Assembly (NCBI GenBank): GCA_023433275.1
Contig: JAEZDN010000125.1
Coordinates: forward strand, 1-64,000
Length of the DNA: 64,000 nucleotides
Source of the DNA: Verrucomicrobiota bacterium
Lineage (GTDB): Bacteria; Verrucomicrobiota; Verrucomicrobiia; Opitutales; Opitutaceae
Direction: 5' to 3'
Position 1 is the stretch's first letter, and the number at the start of each line of letters is the position of its first letter. This document shows positions 52,375 through 61,432 of this stretch, in pieces. Position numbers and translations under genes: made by a program. A model generated the notes under the pieces. It saw nothing but the letters and a program-made list of their open reading frames with translations. It was not told the origin of the DNA and searched no databases.

Positions 52375-54720
52375 TTATTCCACACGCAGTTCGCTGATGG
52401 CGAGCGGGGCGTCGCGGCCACCGGTGAGACGCAGCCAAACGTAGCGACCGCGGGTGCCGGCCGGCAGCGTGACAACGGTTTCACTGCGTTCGCCTTCAGT
52501 GGAAAGAACGGCGTCGCCGGGTTGGTCAGGATCGTCCGACACCTGGACGTCGAACTTGCCGGGATATCCCCAGCCGCGTCCCCGATGATCGAGAAAGATT
52601 TTCCGGACGGGGCGCGAGCTGTGCAAATCCGCGAGGATCCAGGTGCCGGCGACGTTGGCCGGGACTTGCCAGAAGGTGGAGGTGTCGCCGTCGGCCATGA
52701 CGGCGGGGTTTTCCGTGGTCATGGATGCGGTTATCACCGGCGGGCCGGCGAGGTTGGAGGTGATTGCCTCGACGGCTTCCTGGGCCGCGGCCGCGGTGGC
52801 GGGATGGGAGAGATAGCCGCGGGCGGCTTCGAGGCTGGCTTCATCGGCACAAAGGCTGAGGACGTGGATGAGGGCGACCTGGGTCGCCGGGTTGAGAGGG
52901 AGTTCCAGCAGGGCCCGGGCCTGGGTGGAGCGTCGCTCGCGCGTTTGGCCGGCGGCTTGGGTGAGGAAGCGGGCGGCGCCATGGGCGGCGGCGTTGCGGA
53001 CGGATTCCGCGGGGGTGCCGACGGCGACCGAAACCAGCAGCGGCAGCGCGGTCGGGTCGGGCCAGCGGGCGAGTTCTGCGGTGGCGGCCGTCGCGACAGC
53101 TTCATCGTCGCTCATGGCCAACGAGCCAGCGGCGGCCAGCGCGGTTTGGCCGGCGATGCGGGAAAGCACGGGCAGCAGGGTCAGGCGCGCGGCTTGATCG
53201 CCGGATTTCAGTGCGGCCGCAACGGGTTCGGCGCGAGCGGTGGCATCATCGGCGCGGAGGATGATGGTGATGAGGGCGCGTACGGCGCGGGTTTGTTCAG
53301 CGCGGTTTCCGGCGCCGATGGCCCAGTCGATGACTTTCACTTGATCAGACGACGGAGCGATGGCGCGCAGGGCATCGAGCGCCTCCAGTCGCAGCGCCTC
53401 TTCGGAGGACTCGCGCAGGCCGAAGAGGAAGGGGAGCGCCTCGGTCTGGTTGCGTGCGGCGAGTTGCTGGACGAACACGGCGCGGACGGCGGGCTGCGTT
53501 TCGGCGTTGGCGGCGCTGGCGCTGACGAAGCCGTCGATGTCGGGGCCGTTCAGGCGGGCGAGGCTGTCGAAGGCGGCCTTGGCCTCGTCGCCCTTGCCGG
53601 CGGCGAGCGTGGCAAGCTGGCGGGCGACGGAAATCGTGCCGGGGAGGCGGCCGAGGGCGGCGAGGGCGGCGAGGCGGACCGGGGCGTCCGAGTGGTCGAG
53701 TGTCTTCAGCACGCCGGGGATCGCGCCGGCGTCACCCTTGTTGCCAAGGGCGGCAAGAAGTGGAATCTGCACGGCCGGGGCGTAGGAGCTGAGGCGGTCG
53801 GCAAGGGCGGCCGCGGAGCCGGGGGTCGGAAGGCTGGTGACGGATTCCACGGCGACGGCGTGATAGGCGGGTTCGTTGCCCAGGAGGGCCGCATGAATCT
53901 CGGTGAGGGCGGCGGCGGGGTTGACGGCGATCAGGCTGCGCAGCGCGGCGGAGCGTTGGGGAAGCGGCGCGGCGTTGTTGCGATAGATGTCGGTGCTCAA
54001 GCGGCTGGCGACGGCGGTGTCGGTCAGCGAGGCGGCGATAAGCACGGCATTCAAAATGTTCGGCGAATGCGGTGCGGGCGCGGCGGCCAAGGCATCGAGG
54101 GCGGCGGGACTGGCGATCCGGCCGAGAGCCAGCGCGGCGGCGGCGGCCGTGGCCGGATCGTCATCGCGGAGCAACGGGGCGATGACGGGGACGGCGTCGG
54201 CGATGGAACGGGTGCCGATGATATCGAGCAGGCCGATGCGCGTGCGGCCGGACGCGGCGGGGAGGGCCTGGAGGTAAAGCGCGTCCACCGCGGGTCCGGC
54301 CACGCGGTCGAGGGCGAGGCGGGCGAACTCGGAGCGGGCCGGGTCGGCCAGCAGCGGGGCGAGGGCGTCGAGGCTGGCGGATGCGGACCCGGCAGAGCCG
54401 GCGTGCATCACGTAACCGAGTTGCTGTGCGGCGTCCTGGGCGGCGGCGGGTTCGGACGCGGGATCGAGCAGGATGGCCAGCAAGTCGCGCTCGACGGCGG
54501 CGAGTTTCTTCGGGTCGAGTCCGGCGGCGACCACGGCGGATTCGTTGGGCGTGAGCGGACGGGCGTCATCGTCGAAGGCGCCCGGAGCGGTTTCGCCGCG
54601 GGTGGTGGCCGTCGACGGCGATGGCGGGGTGGAAGGGCTGGAGCAGCCGGCGGCGATGAGAAGCGAGGCGAGCAGGACCGCGCGGGGACCGAGAAGGGAG
54701 GAGGGGGAGAAAGACTTCAT
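52375..54720 (-). CDS. Lipoprotein with HEAT repeats and C-terminal discoidin domain
   Basis: A 781-residue protein from the ATG complementary to 54718-54720. A lipoprotein signal (AVLLASLLIAAGCSSP) has its lipobox Cys near residue 26. The central ~550 residues consist of alanine-rich helical repeats of the HEAT type (VIAPLLRDDDPATAAAAALA; VLKTLDHSDAPVRLAALAAL). The C-terminal ~120 residues form an F5/8-type discoidin-like domain (DLHSSRPVRKIFLDHRGRGW; FDVQVSDDPDQPGDAVLS; GRYVWLRLTGGRDAPLAI). HEAT arrays bind proteins and discoidin domains often bind glycans. It follows a Tat-exported oxidoreductase by 14 bases and is likely co-transcribed. A role in polysaccharide sensing or processing is inferred. 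Confidence 0.85.
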   Translation of the reverse strand: MKSFSPSSLLGPRAVLLASLLIAAGCSSPSTPPSPSTATTRGETAPGAFDDDARPLTPNESAVVAAGLDPKKLAAVERDLLAILLDPASEPAAAQDAAQQLGYVMHAGSAGSASASLDALAPLLADPARSEFARLALDRVAGPAVDALYLQALPAASGRTRIGLLDIIGTRSIADAVPVIAPLLRDDDPATAAAAALALGRIASPAALDALAAAPAPHSPNILNAVLIAASLTDTAVASRLSTDIYRNNAAPLPQRSAALRSLIAVNPAAALTEIHAALLGNEPAYHAVAVESVTSLPTPGSAAALADRLSSYAPAVQIPLLAALGNKGDAGAIPGVLKTLDHSDAPVRLAALAALGRLPGTISVARQLATLAAGKGDEAKAAFDSLARLNGPDIDGFVSASAANAETQPAVRAVFVQQLAARNQTEALPFLFGLRESSEEALRLEALDALRAIAPSSDQVKVIDWAIGAGNRAEQTRAVRALITIILRADDATARAEPVAAALKSGDQAARLTLLPVLSRIAGQTALAAAGSLAMSDDEAVATAATAELARWPDPTALPLLVSVAVGTPAESVRNAAAHGAARFLTQAAGQTRERRSTQARALLELPLNPATQVALIHVLSLCADEASLEAARGYLSHPATAAAAQEAVEAITSNLAGPPVITASMTTENPAVMADGDTSTFWQVPANVAGTWILADLHSSRPVRKIFLDHRGRGWGYPGKFDVQVSDDPDQPGDAVLSTEGERSETVVTLPAGTRGRYVWLRLTGGRDAPLAISELRVE

Positions 54721-54734
54721 GGGGGGGGCGCGGT

Positions 54735-56048
54735 TCAGAGGAGGGCGTAGGGGGCGCGGCGGGGGCGGTCGAGGAGACGCGAGGCCAGCGGGTCGCCGAC
54801 GATGTCCTCGGCGACGGGATCCCAGCGCAGCGGGCGTCGCAGCTGGCGGGCGATGCCGCACAGGTGACCGACGGTGGCGGAGCGGTGGCCGATCTCGACA
54901 TCGGCGATCGGACGCTGGCGCGTGCGCACGCAGCGGAAGAAGTCCTCGTGGTGATCGTTGCTCTCGTAGAGATGGGCCTCGTCGGCGCGCAGGGGGCGGG
55001 TGGCCAGGGCAACGGGGTTGCAGACGAGGTAGTCGTCGCGGCCGACGCCGATCGTGCCCTCGGTGCCGATGAACTCGATCATGGCGGGCTGGTTGCCGTC
55101 GACCCGCTGGACGGTGACGCCGTTGGCGTAGCGATGCGTCTGATAGGGCGAGCCCTCGAAGCCGGCGGGGATGAACTCGACCGGGCCGGAGTCGTCCATG
55201 CCGAGCGCCCACTGGATGATGTCGAAGTGGTGTGCGCCCCAGTCGCCGTTCTTGCGGGAGCCGTACTCGAGGAACACGCGCCAGCCGCCGCCGTAGTTGC
55301 CGAGCACGCGCTGGTGGTTGAAGGGGCGCCAGGGTGTGGGTCCGAGCCAGCGGTCGTAGTTGAAGTCGGCGGGGATGGGTTCCTCGGGGAGGTCGGTGGC
55401 GGCGGGGAACTTGCCCAGGCGGGTTTTGATCAGCTTGATGTCACCGATCCAGCCGTTGCGGATGATGGTGGCGGCGCGGCGGAAGGCGGACTCGGAGCGC
55501 TGTTGGGTGCCGGTCTGGAGCACGCGGCCGGTGCGGCGGGCGATGTTGACCATGGTGCGGCCCTCGCGGACGGTGAGGGTCATGGGCTTCTCGCAGTAGA
55601 CGTCCTTGCCGGCCTGCATGGCGGCGATGGAGACGGCGGCGTGCCAGTGGTCGGGGGTGGTGGCGAATACCACGTCGATGTCGGGGCGGGCGACGAGTTC
55701 CTCGTGTGTGCCGTAGAGGTCGACGCCCTTGAAGCCGCTCGTGCCGGCGTTCTCGGCGTAGCCGCTCTGGACACGCTGTTGCATGCGCTCGGCCTTGCTG
55801 CGCCAGACGTCGCAGAGGGCGACGATCTGGCAGTCGTCGCGCTCCAGGAGGGCACCGACATGGCTGGTGGCGATCAGGCCGTTGCCGACGATGCCGACCG
55901 TGATGCGGTTGCTGGGAGCAGAGGCGCCGAACAGGCGGGAGGGGAGGAAGAGCGGCGCGAGCCCGGTGGCGACGATGCCGGCGAGGCCGGTTTTGAGGGC
56001 GGAGCGGCGGGAAATCAGGGCAGGGCTAACCGGGGTCGGGGAGGACAT
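54735..56048 (-). CDS. Gfo/Idh/MocA-family oxidoreductase with Tat signal
   Basis: A 437-residue protein from the ATG complementary to 56046-56048. The N-terminus carries a twin-arginine signal (SRRSALKTGLAGIVATGLAP). The Rossmann motif is TVGIVGNGLIATSHVGALLE, followed by DVVFATTPDHWHAAVSIAAM and the catalytic EKPMTLTVREGRTM (EKP motif). Substrate-domain blocks are GPTPWRPFNHQRVLGNYGGG and GDWGAHHFDIIQWALG. The protein is exported to the periplasm with its cofactor, as in glycosidase-like (GH109) and other verrucomicrobial sugar-oxidoreductases. The co-transcribed HEAT/discoidin lipoprotein may tether or present the glycan. Substrate unknown. Earlier in-frame starts would precede the Tat signal with non-conserved residues. 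Confidence 0.9.
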   Translation of the reverse strand: MSSPTPVSPALISRRSALKTGLAGIVATGLAPLFLPSRLFGASAPSNRITVGIVGNGLIATSHVGALLERDDCQIVALCDVWRSKAERMQQRVQSGYAENAGTSGFKGVDLYGTHEELVARPDIDVVFATTPDHWHAAVSIAAMQAGKDVYCEKPMTLTVREGRTMVNIARRTGRVLQTGTQQRSESAFRRAATIIRNGWIGDIKLIKTRLGKFPAATDLPEEPIPADFNYDRWLGPTPWRPFNHQRVLGNYGGGWRVFLEYGSRKNGDWGAHHFDIIQWALGMDDSGPVEFIPAGFEGSPYQTHRYANGVTVQRVDGNQPAMIEFIGTEGTIGVGRDDYLVCNPVALATRPLRADEAHLYESNDHHEDFFRCVRTRQRPIADVEIGHRSATVGHLCGIARQLRRPLRWDPVAEDIVGDPLASRLLDRPRRAPYALL

Positions 56049-56199
56049 AGGGCGTTGGGAAAACAGCAGGGGTAAGGCAGGCGCGAACCGGGCGAGGTTG
56101 ACGATCAACCGGGGCATGGCAAGCAGCAGGCCGGGAAAGATTCGGTCACATAGTCGAACGCGACCGCGGGGTGGACCGTGCGCCGGGATGAGGCCGAAA

Positions 56200-56823
56200 T
56201 TACTCCTTGGCCTCGGCTTCGGCGGGCTGTTCCTCGGGCTCGGTTTCCTCGGCCTCGTCGTCGAGCAGGCTGGGTTCGTCGGCGCGTTTGGCCAGCCATT
56301 CCATGATGCCGGCAAAGAGGCCGGTGAACATCAGGTCACCGAAAAGCGTGTTGCGGAAGAAAGTGATGGTCGGGGGAAATTCCGGGTGGCCGATGGTCAT
56401 CGCCTGCCACCAGCCGGCAAGCGTCTTGGCGTAGAAGGCGTCGCCGAACCACGATTGGGTGTTCGTGATCAGGTAGAACAGAATGGCGCCGACGAGCGTG
56501 CCGTTCAGCAGCCAGAGCCAGGATTTCCGCCGGGAGATCCATGCACCGATCGCCAGTGCGAGGCCGAAACTGGCGGCGCGGGCGACGTACGCGGCGACAT
56601 CCATGTGGTACCCGTATTCGCGGGCATAGAACCAGTTGATGTAGAGATCGGTGAGGCAAAGGCCGAGGAAGGGCAGCCACCAGAGGCGCTTGTCGCGGAA
56701 ATAGACGGCGCCGCAGAATGCCAGGGCCATCATCGGAGGGAAATTGGCCCAGGCGAGGTCCACGGTCGGCAGCAGCCGGTAGGCGAGGGCCAGGACGATG
56801 AGGATGACGGCGGCTTTGATCAC
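56200..56823 (-). CDS. DUF6580-like membrane protein (putative transporter)
   Basis: A 207-residue integral membrane protein with five or six spans (AAVILIVLALAYRLLPTV, ANFPPMMALAFCGAVYF, YVARAASFGLALAIGAWI, LLNGTLVGAILFYLITN) and an acidic tail (LLDDEAEETEPEEQPAEAEA). The sequence reads like the DUF6580 family, whose shape resembles ECF-transporter substrate-binding components. The start is GTG. It lies 67 bases downstream of the cobalamin adenosyltransferase on the same strand, so a role in cobalamin uptake or a related step is inferred from context. I have no direct evidence of substrate. Confidence 0.72.
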   Translation of the reverse strand: MIKAAVILIVLALAYRLLPTVDLAWANFPPMMALAFCGAVYFRDKRLWWLPFLGLCLTDLYINWFYAREYGYHMDVAAYVARAASFGLALAIGAWISRRKSWLWLLNGTLVGAILFYLITNTQSWFGDAFYAKTLAGWWQAMTIGHPEFPPTITFFRNTLFGDLMFTGLFAGIMEWLAKRADEPSLLDDEAEETEPEEQPAEAEAKE

Positions 56824-56890
56824 GAGAGACTAAATCTGGGCGCAGGGGCAGGGTACCACAAAACGAAAAATTGCGCGTCCCTTGCCTTTC

Positions 56891-57442
56891 TCACGTGTTC
56901 TCCGCCTCGCGGGCGAGGAGCCAGAGCAAATCCGATGTACGGTTGACGTATTGGAGCAGCACGGGCCGGAGCATCCGTCCGTGGTGGGCCAGCGTCACGA
57001 GCCGGCGCTCGGCGCGGCGCGCGGTCGTGCGGGCCACCTCGAGGGCGGCGGCGTACGGGGTGGCGCCGGGCGTGGCCCAGCCGTCGAATTTCAGGCCGCG
57101 GTCCTCCAAGGCGGTGATGGCGGCGTCGACGCGGGCGAGCTCGTCGTCGCCGACGCGGGCAAATTGCGAGGCGGCATGTCGGGCGGTGTCGGACTCGGCG
57201 CAGCAAACCTCGCCCATGAGGGCGATGAGGTCGCGCTGGATGTGCTCGAGTTCCGCGGGACTGCGGCCCTCGGGTCGGAGCGCCTTGGCCGCGCCGAGGG
57301 CGGCATTCAGCTCGTCGAGTGCGCCGACGGCCTCGATCTGCGGGTGATCCTTCGGGACGCGCTGGCCGTAAAGGAGGCTCGTGGTGCCGCCGTCGCCTTT
57401 TCGGGTGACAATGGTCTGGGGACGCGAGCCGGACGAGGTCAT
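56891..57442 (-). CDS. PduO-type cob(I)alamin adenosyltransferase
   Basis: A 183-residue enzyme that transfers the adenosyl group of ATP to cob(I)alamin, producing adenosylcobalamin. PduO/MMAB-family motifs are the N-terminal ATP-loop TIVTRKGDGGTTSLLYGQRV, AVGALDELNAALGAAKA, FDGWATPGATPYAAALEVAR (ATP contact), and TARRAERRLV...VNRTSDLLWLLAREAEN near the C-terminus. The ATG complementary to 57440-57442 overlaps the stop of the peptide deformylase gene (ATGA), so the genes are coupled. It provides the second link in this window, after metH and the TonB receptor, to cobalamin metabolism. High confidence. Confidence 0.93.
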   Translation of the reverse strand: MTSSGSRPQTIVTRKGDGGTTSLLYGQRVPKDHPQIEAVGALDELNAALGAAKALRPEGRSPAELEHIQRDLIALMGEVCCAESDTARHAASQFARVGDDELARVDAAITALEDRGLKFDGWATPGATPYAAALEVARTTARRAERRLVTLAHHGRMLRPVLLQYVNRTSDLLWLLAREAENT

Positions 57443-58008
57443 GGCTTCCGGGAGGCCTCGCGGGTCTGTTTCTTGAGGGCCTTTAGGTCGGGATCGATCT
57501 TGGCGAGGACGTCCTTGGCCATGCGGTCGATGAAAAGGATGCCCTGGAGATGATCGTGTTCGTGGAGGATGCAGCGTGCGAGCAGCCCGTTGCACCTCAG
57601 GGTATGGGGCACGCCATCGAGATCCTGAAATTTCACCGTGATTTCGTCGGGTCGCACGACGTCGCCGCGGATTTCGGGAAAGGAAAGGCAGCCTTCCTCG
57701 TAGGAGGTGGTGGGTTCGGGGACGATTTGAATCTCGGGGTTCACGACCACGAGGGGCATGAATATTTCCAGGGGAGGCCGCGCGCCGTCGAACTCCCAGG
57801 TGAAGTCGGCATCGGTTTCCCTCAGGTCCACGACGCACAGCTGGATGGCCTCGCCGATCTGCTGCGCGGCGAGGCCGATGCCGTGCGCGTCGTGCATGGT
57901 GTCGATCATGTCGTTAGCCAGGCGGGCGAGAGCGGTGTCGAAGGTGGTTACCTTGACGCCTTTTTTGCGCAGAACCGGGCTGTTGAAGTGAACAATCGGC
58001 AGAACCAT
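57439..58008 (-). CDS. def: Peptide deformylase (Def)
   Basis: A 189-residue metalloenzyme that removes the N-terminal formyl group from nascent proteins. All three deformylase motifs are intact: GIGLAAQQIG (motif 1), EEGCLSFPEIRG (motif 2, metal-binding Cys) and CILHEHDHLQGILF (motif 3, HEHDH). Length is normal. It is the first gene of a three-gene minus-strand unit with pduO-type adenosyltransferase and the DUF6580-like gene. There is no fmt next to it, which is a common alternative arrangement. The region upstream is divergent from the membrane gene at 58090, 81 bases away. Confidence 0.96.
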   Translation of the reverse strand: MVLPIVHFNSPVLRKKGVKVTTFDTALARLANDMIDTMHDAHGIGLAAQQIGEAIQLCVVDLRETDADFTWEFDGARPPLEIFMPLVVVNPEIQIVPEPTTSYEEGCLSFPEIRGDVVRPDEITVKFQDLDGVPHTLRCNGLLARCILHEHDHLQGILFIDRMAKDVLAKIDPDLKALKKQTREASRKP

Positions 58009-58089
58009 GGGTCAGGATATCGGCGCAAGGTGCTGGTTAGGCCCTCGCGCGGCAAATAAATTTGTTTCCGCCGCCCGGTCCAATCCGCT

Positions 58090-59751
58090 ATGAGTTCCTC
58101 CATGTCCTCGCCCGTTTCTGCCCCGGCCCCGCGGTCCGTGCTTTGGCAGCTGTGGCTCGCGTTGGGACTGGGGCTGCTGGCGCTCGCGTGGTTGCTGCCG
58201 GTCAATGTGAAGTCCCTCAATCCGGCGCTGCTGCGCGAGGCGGGGCGGGACACGCCGACGGTGGCCCGTTTCGGCCGGGAGTTGCTGCAGCTCGACAAGC
58301 CCGGCCCGGCCGCGCTGGTGTTCGAAGCCGCGACCAAGGTGGGCGACCCCGCCGCCGCCGAACTCGGATCCGCGCTGGAGGCGTATGCGGCGGTGCATCG
58401 CGACATGATGCCGTGGGGCGGGTGGGACGTGGCGCTGGAGCCGCTGCTGGCCGCGCGCACCGACTCGAGCGGCGAGTCGCAGGCGGTGCTGACGTTCATG
58501 GTGACCCAGCAGGCGCGCGACAATCTTCGCCGGTACCTTTCGGTTTCCCGGCTGCCAGGCGTGCAGACGCTCCTCAAGACGGCCGAGCTGACCTCGACGC
58601 AGCGCTTTGTCCCGGCGCGCCGTCCGGGTGGACAGCCGCTCGACGCCGTGATCCTGCTGTCCGCGTACCTTTGGCAGACCGAGCATTTGTCCGCGGGTTT
58701 GCAGCGCGAGGTGCGCGGGCTGGCTGAGATGGCGGTGACCACGGGGACGATGGGCGAGCTCGAGGATTTCTATCTGGACATCCTCACGCTCGGGAAGCGT
58801 TTGAACTGGGTGCAGCTTTCCGAGCTGCTGCGCACGACGGGCAATCTCGGCACGGTGGGTCAGTTCGCGCATTTGGCGCGCGTGGCGCCGGAGCATCTGC
58901 CCGTGATCTACACGGCGGCGCTGCTCACGCGCTCGGCCGATGGCGTGGCGTCGTATTTGATCGCGTACGGTCAACCCGGGGCCGAGCACCTCCAACTGGC
59001 GCTTTCCCATGGGGAAGGCGCCGTGCGTCAGCTGGTGCTGCGGCAGGCGCCCGTCACCGCGGGCACGGGGCCGGAGTTCGAGTTCGGCGCCTCGTTCGCG
59101 CTGCGTTATCCGGAGCTTGCGCTGCTGGCGAAGTACGTGGCGTTCCTGGCCGGGGTGTTCCTCCTGTTGCGCGCGGTGGACCTGAGGCTGTTCCAGACGG
59201 TGGAGCGCGCGCTGCGGGCGGGCTTTCCGCGCATGGGCAGCGGACTGATCGCCGCGATCCTCACCTTCATTTTCTTCGTATTTTCCGAGCCGTTCCTGCT
59301 GAAGGCCGCGCCGCTTTCCGATTATAGTTTCAGAATCGCCATTCCTGTCATCGGCGCCACCGCCGCGCCGACCTCCGATCCCTCAACCACCGCCACCACC
59401 ATGGATATCTCCACCATCCTCTCCATCACCGTCTTTGCCGCCATCCAGGTCGGCATGTACGTCATCTGCCTGCTGAAGATCTCCGAGGTCGCCCGCCAGG
59501 AGGTTTCCTCCGCGACGAAGCTCCGGCTCATGGAGAACGAGGAAAACCTGTTCGACGGCGGCTTGTACATCGGCATCGCCGGCACGGCGACGGCGCTGGT
59601 GCTGCAGGTGCTGGGCCTGATCGAGGCCAACCTGCTCGCGGCCTATTCCTCGAACTTGTTCGGCATCGTGTGTGTCGCGCTGGTGAAGATCCGGCACGTC
59701 CGGCCCTACAAGCGCCAGCTCATTCTCGAGATCCAGCAGCCCGCCGTCTGA
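58090..59751 (+). CDS. Multi-span membrane protein of unknown function
   Basis: A 553-residue protein. An N-terminal anchor (VLWQLWLALGLGLLALAWLL) precedes about 320 residues that look periplasmic and helical (for example ALVFEAATKVGDPAAAEL, then LAEMAVTTGTMGELEDFYL). A membrane domain follows with spans around LALLAKYVAFLAGVFLLLRA, GSGLIAAILTFIFFVFSEP, ITVFAAIQVGMYVICLL and YIGIAGTATALVLQVLGLI. I recognise no family. The gene after it begins 12 bases later and encodes a coiled-coil protein with a trypsin-like fold, so the two probably form a complex. The start may be the ATG at 58090 or the one at 58102. Confidence 0.7.
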   Translation: MSSSMSSPVSAPAPRSVLWQLWLALGLGLLALAWLLPVNVKSLNPALLREAGRDTPTVARFGRELLQLDKPGPAALVFEAATKVGDPAAAELGSALEAYAAVHRDMMPWGGWDVALEPLLAARTDSSGESQAVLTFMVTQQARDNLRRYLSVSRLPGVQTLLKTAELTSTQRFVPARRPGGQPLDAVILLSAYLWQTEHLSAGLQREVRGLAEMAVTTGTMGELEDFYLDILTLGKRLNWVQLSELLRTTGNLGTVGQFAHLARVAPEHLPVIYTAALLTRSADGVASYLIAYGQPGAEHLQLALSHGEGAVRQLVLRQAPVTAGTGPEFEFGASFALRYPELALLAKYVAFLAGVFLLLRAVDLRLFQTVERALRAGFPRMGSGLIAAILTFIFFVFSEPFLLKAAPLSDYSFRIAIPVIGATAAPTSDPSTTATTMDISTILSITVFAAIQVGMYVICLLKISEVARQEVSSATKLRLMENEENLFDGGLYIGIAGTATALVLQVLGLIEANLLAAYSSNLFGIVCVALVKIRHVRPYKRQLILEIQQPAV

Positions 59752-59763
59752 GGCCGCGTCGCC

Positions 59764-61173
59764 ATGAACAAGACCCTTCTCCTGATAATGTGCGACTTTC
59801 TGTTGCTCAATCTCCTGGCGCTGACGCGCTGGGAGAAGGCCGAGCCGTCGCAAACGCAGCTGGAGACGGCTGCGCCGCGCTCGGCCGCGGCGGCGCCGGC
59901 GGTCAACGCCGACATGGTGGAGCTCATGCGCGTCTCGCTTGAGGACGAGAGAACTTCGCGCGAGCAGCTGGCCGCGCAGCTCTCCTCGACCCAGGGCACG
60001 CTCTCGGAGCGCGAAAAGAACGTGGCCGCGCTCCAGCAGCAGAAAGGCCAGCTCGAGGGCGCGCTGGCGTCCACGCAGAGCACGGCCCGCGAGCTCGAGC
60101 AGCGCTACAGCGCCGCGTCGCAGGAGGCGTTTCTCTCGAAGGAACAGCTGGCCAAGCTCCAGCGCGAGCTGGAGGAAAAGCGCGCGGAGGCCGAGCGGCA
60201 GCAGGCCGAGCTCGCGCGCCTGGAGCGCCAGCAGGCGGAGGCGCGGCAGCGCATTGAGAACCTCAATGTCGCGGTGCGCGTGGCCGAGCAGGAAAAGCAG
60301 ATGATTTCCCAGAACCTGGTCGAGGCCCGCCAGCAGGTGGAGGTTGAACGGCAGGAGCGGGCCAAAGTCCAGGAGCAGGCGACGCAGCTGGCGCAGGGCG
60401 TGGGCCAGCTCAGTCAGGGCGTGGGCCAGCTGGCGGAACAGTCCGGCCAGTTGAGCCAGGAGATCCGGGACATCCGGCCGATCAATCCGAACCAGATTTT
60501 CTCGGATTTCCTCGCGAACCGCGTGGAGACGAGCATCACCGCGCGCCGGCAGGGCCTGTTCGGCACGAGCGTCAGGGAGAAGGCCGCCCAGACCGTGCTC
60601 GTGAGCGACGGGGAGCGGATCTTCGCGTTGATGCACCTGAGCGACACGCCGTTCACGCTCGGCGAGGTGCCGACGGATTATGAACAGGTGACGGGCCAGC
60701 TCTCGCGCGGCTCGTTCAACGCGCCGGTGGGGGAGCTCCATTTCCTGCGGCAGGATCCGCGGCTGGTCGCGGCGCCGATCGACGCCTCGCTCGCCGCGCT
60801 CATGGGGGCCAAGATCTACCAGGTGGCGAAGGAACCCTTCAAATTTCCCGACGCCGTGCTGTTGCGCGCCGACGACGGACGTTACGGCGAGACGCCGTTC
60901 CGGATCGATCCTTCGAATTCCAATTACGTGAAGATGGACAATCGGATCACCACGCGGCTGTTCGGCGAGATTTCGCCGAAACGCGGCGATCTCGTGTTCA
61001 GCCGGACGGGCGACCTGATCGGCATCATGGTCAACAACGACTATTGTGCGGTCCTGGGCAATTTTGCCGCGGCGCACACGCTCCGCGCCGGGGATAATCC
61101 GGATCCGAAGACGAGCGTGATCTTTTCCGATCTCCAGGCGCGCTGGTCGCGGCTGCCGGTGCGGTTGCAGTGA
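59764..61173 (+). CDS. Membrane-anchored coiled-coil protein with C-terminal inactive-looking trypsin-like domain
   Basis: A 469-residue protein. A short anchor (KTLLLIMCDFLLLNLLALTR) is followed by about 180 residues of coiled coil rich in Gln, Glu and Arg (LEQRYSAASQEAFLSKEQL; AQGVGQLSQGVGQLAEQS). The C-terminal ~200 residues resemble a trypsin-like beta-barrel (KAAQTVLVSDGERIFALMHL; FRIDPSNSNYVKMDNRITTR), but where a protease would have GDSGGP this reads KRGDLVFSRTGDLIGIMV, with no catalytic Ser. It is thus perhaps a non-catalytic binding module. It is coupled to the membrane protein upstream by a 12-base gap. Function unknown. Confidence 0.7.
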   Translation: MNKTLLLIMCDFLLLNLLALTRWEKAEPSQTQLETAAPRSAAAAPAVNADMVELMRVSLEDERTSREQLAAQLSSTQGTLSEREKNVAALQQQKGQLEGALASTQSTARELEQRYSAASQEAFLSKEQLAKLQRELEEKRAEAERQQAELARLERQQAEARQRIENLNVAVRVAEQEKQMISQNLVEARQQVEVERQERAKVQEQATQLAQGVGQLSQGVGQLAEQSGQLSQEIRDIRPINPNQIFSDFLANRVETSITARRQGLFGTSVREKAAQTVLVSDGERIFALMHLSDTPFTLGEVPTDYEQVTGQLSRGSFNAPVGELHFLRQDPRLVAAPIDASLAALMGAKIYQVAKEPFKFPDAVLLRADDGRYGETPFRIDPSNSNYVKMDNRITTRLFGEISPKRGDLVFSRTGDLIGIMVNNDYCAVLGNFAAAHTLRAGDNPDPKTSVIFSDLQARWSRLPVRLQ

Positions 61174-61249
61174 TCGAGTGGGCTGGCTGCCTTTCTGTCC
61201 AAGTCGCGCGCGGAGGATCCCTACAGGCCCGTGGGTTGGGCCGCTCCCT

Positions 61250-61284
61250 GGGATCCTTCGCGGGGCTCGGGATGACGGTGGCGT
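61250..61284. repeat. Copy of the GGATCCTTCGC repeat
   Basis: GGGATCCTTCGCGGGGCTCG followed by GGATGACGGTGGCG is a single copy of the family at 30109-30362 and 63187-63290. It lies in the 259-base gap between the coiled-coil gene and the exchanger-like gene, in which I see no other feature. Confidence 0.65.
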
Positions 61285-61432
61285 GGAGATAGGTGGCGTC
61301 CGGCAACGACGAAATACAATGGGATTCCTGGACCGGCTCGGCAGGCCTCCCCGACGGCTGAACGTCGCATCCCGATCCATGCCGGCCACGCTGCTATTTA
61401 CAGGCGGGCGAGCACCGGGCTGACTTTGCGCC

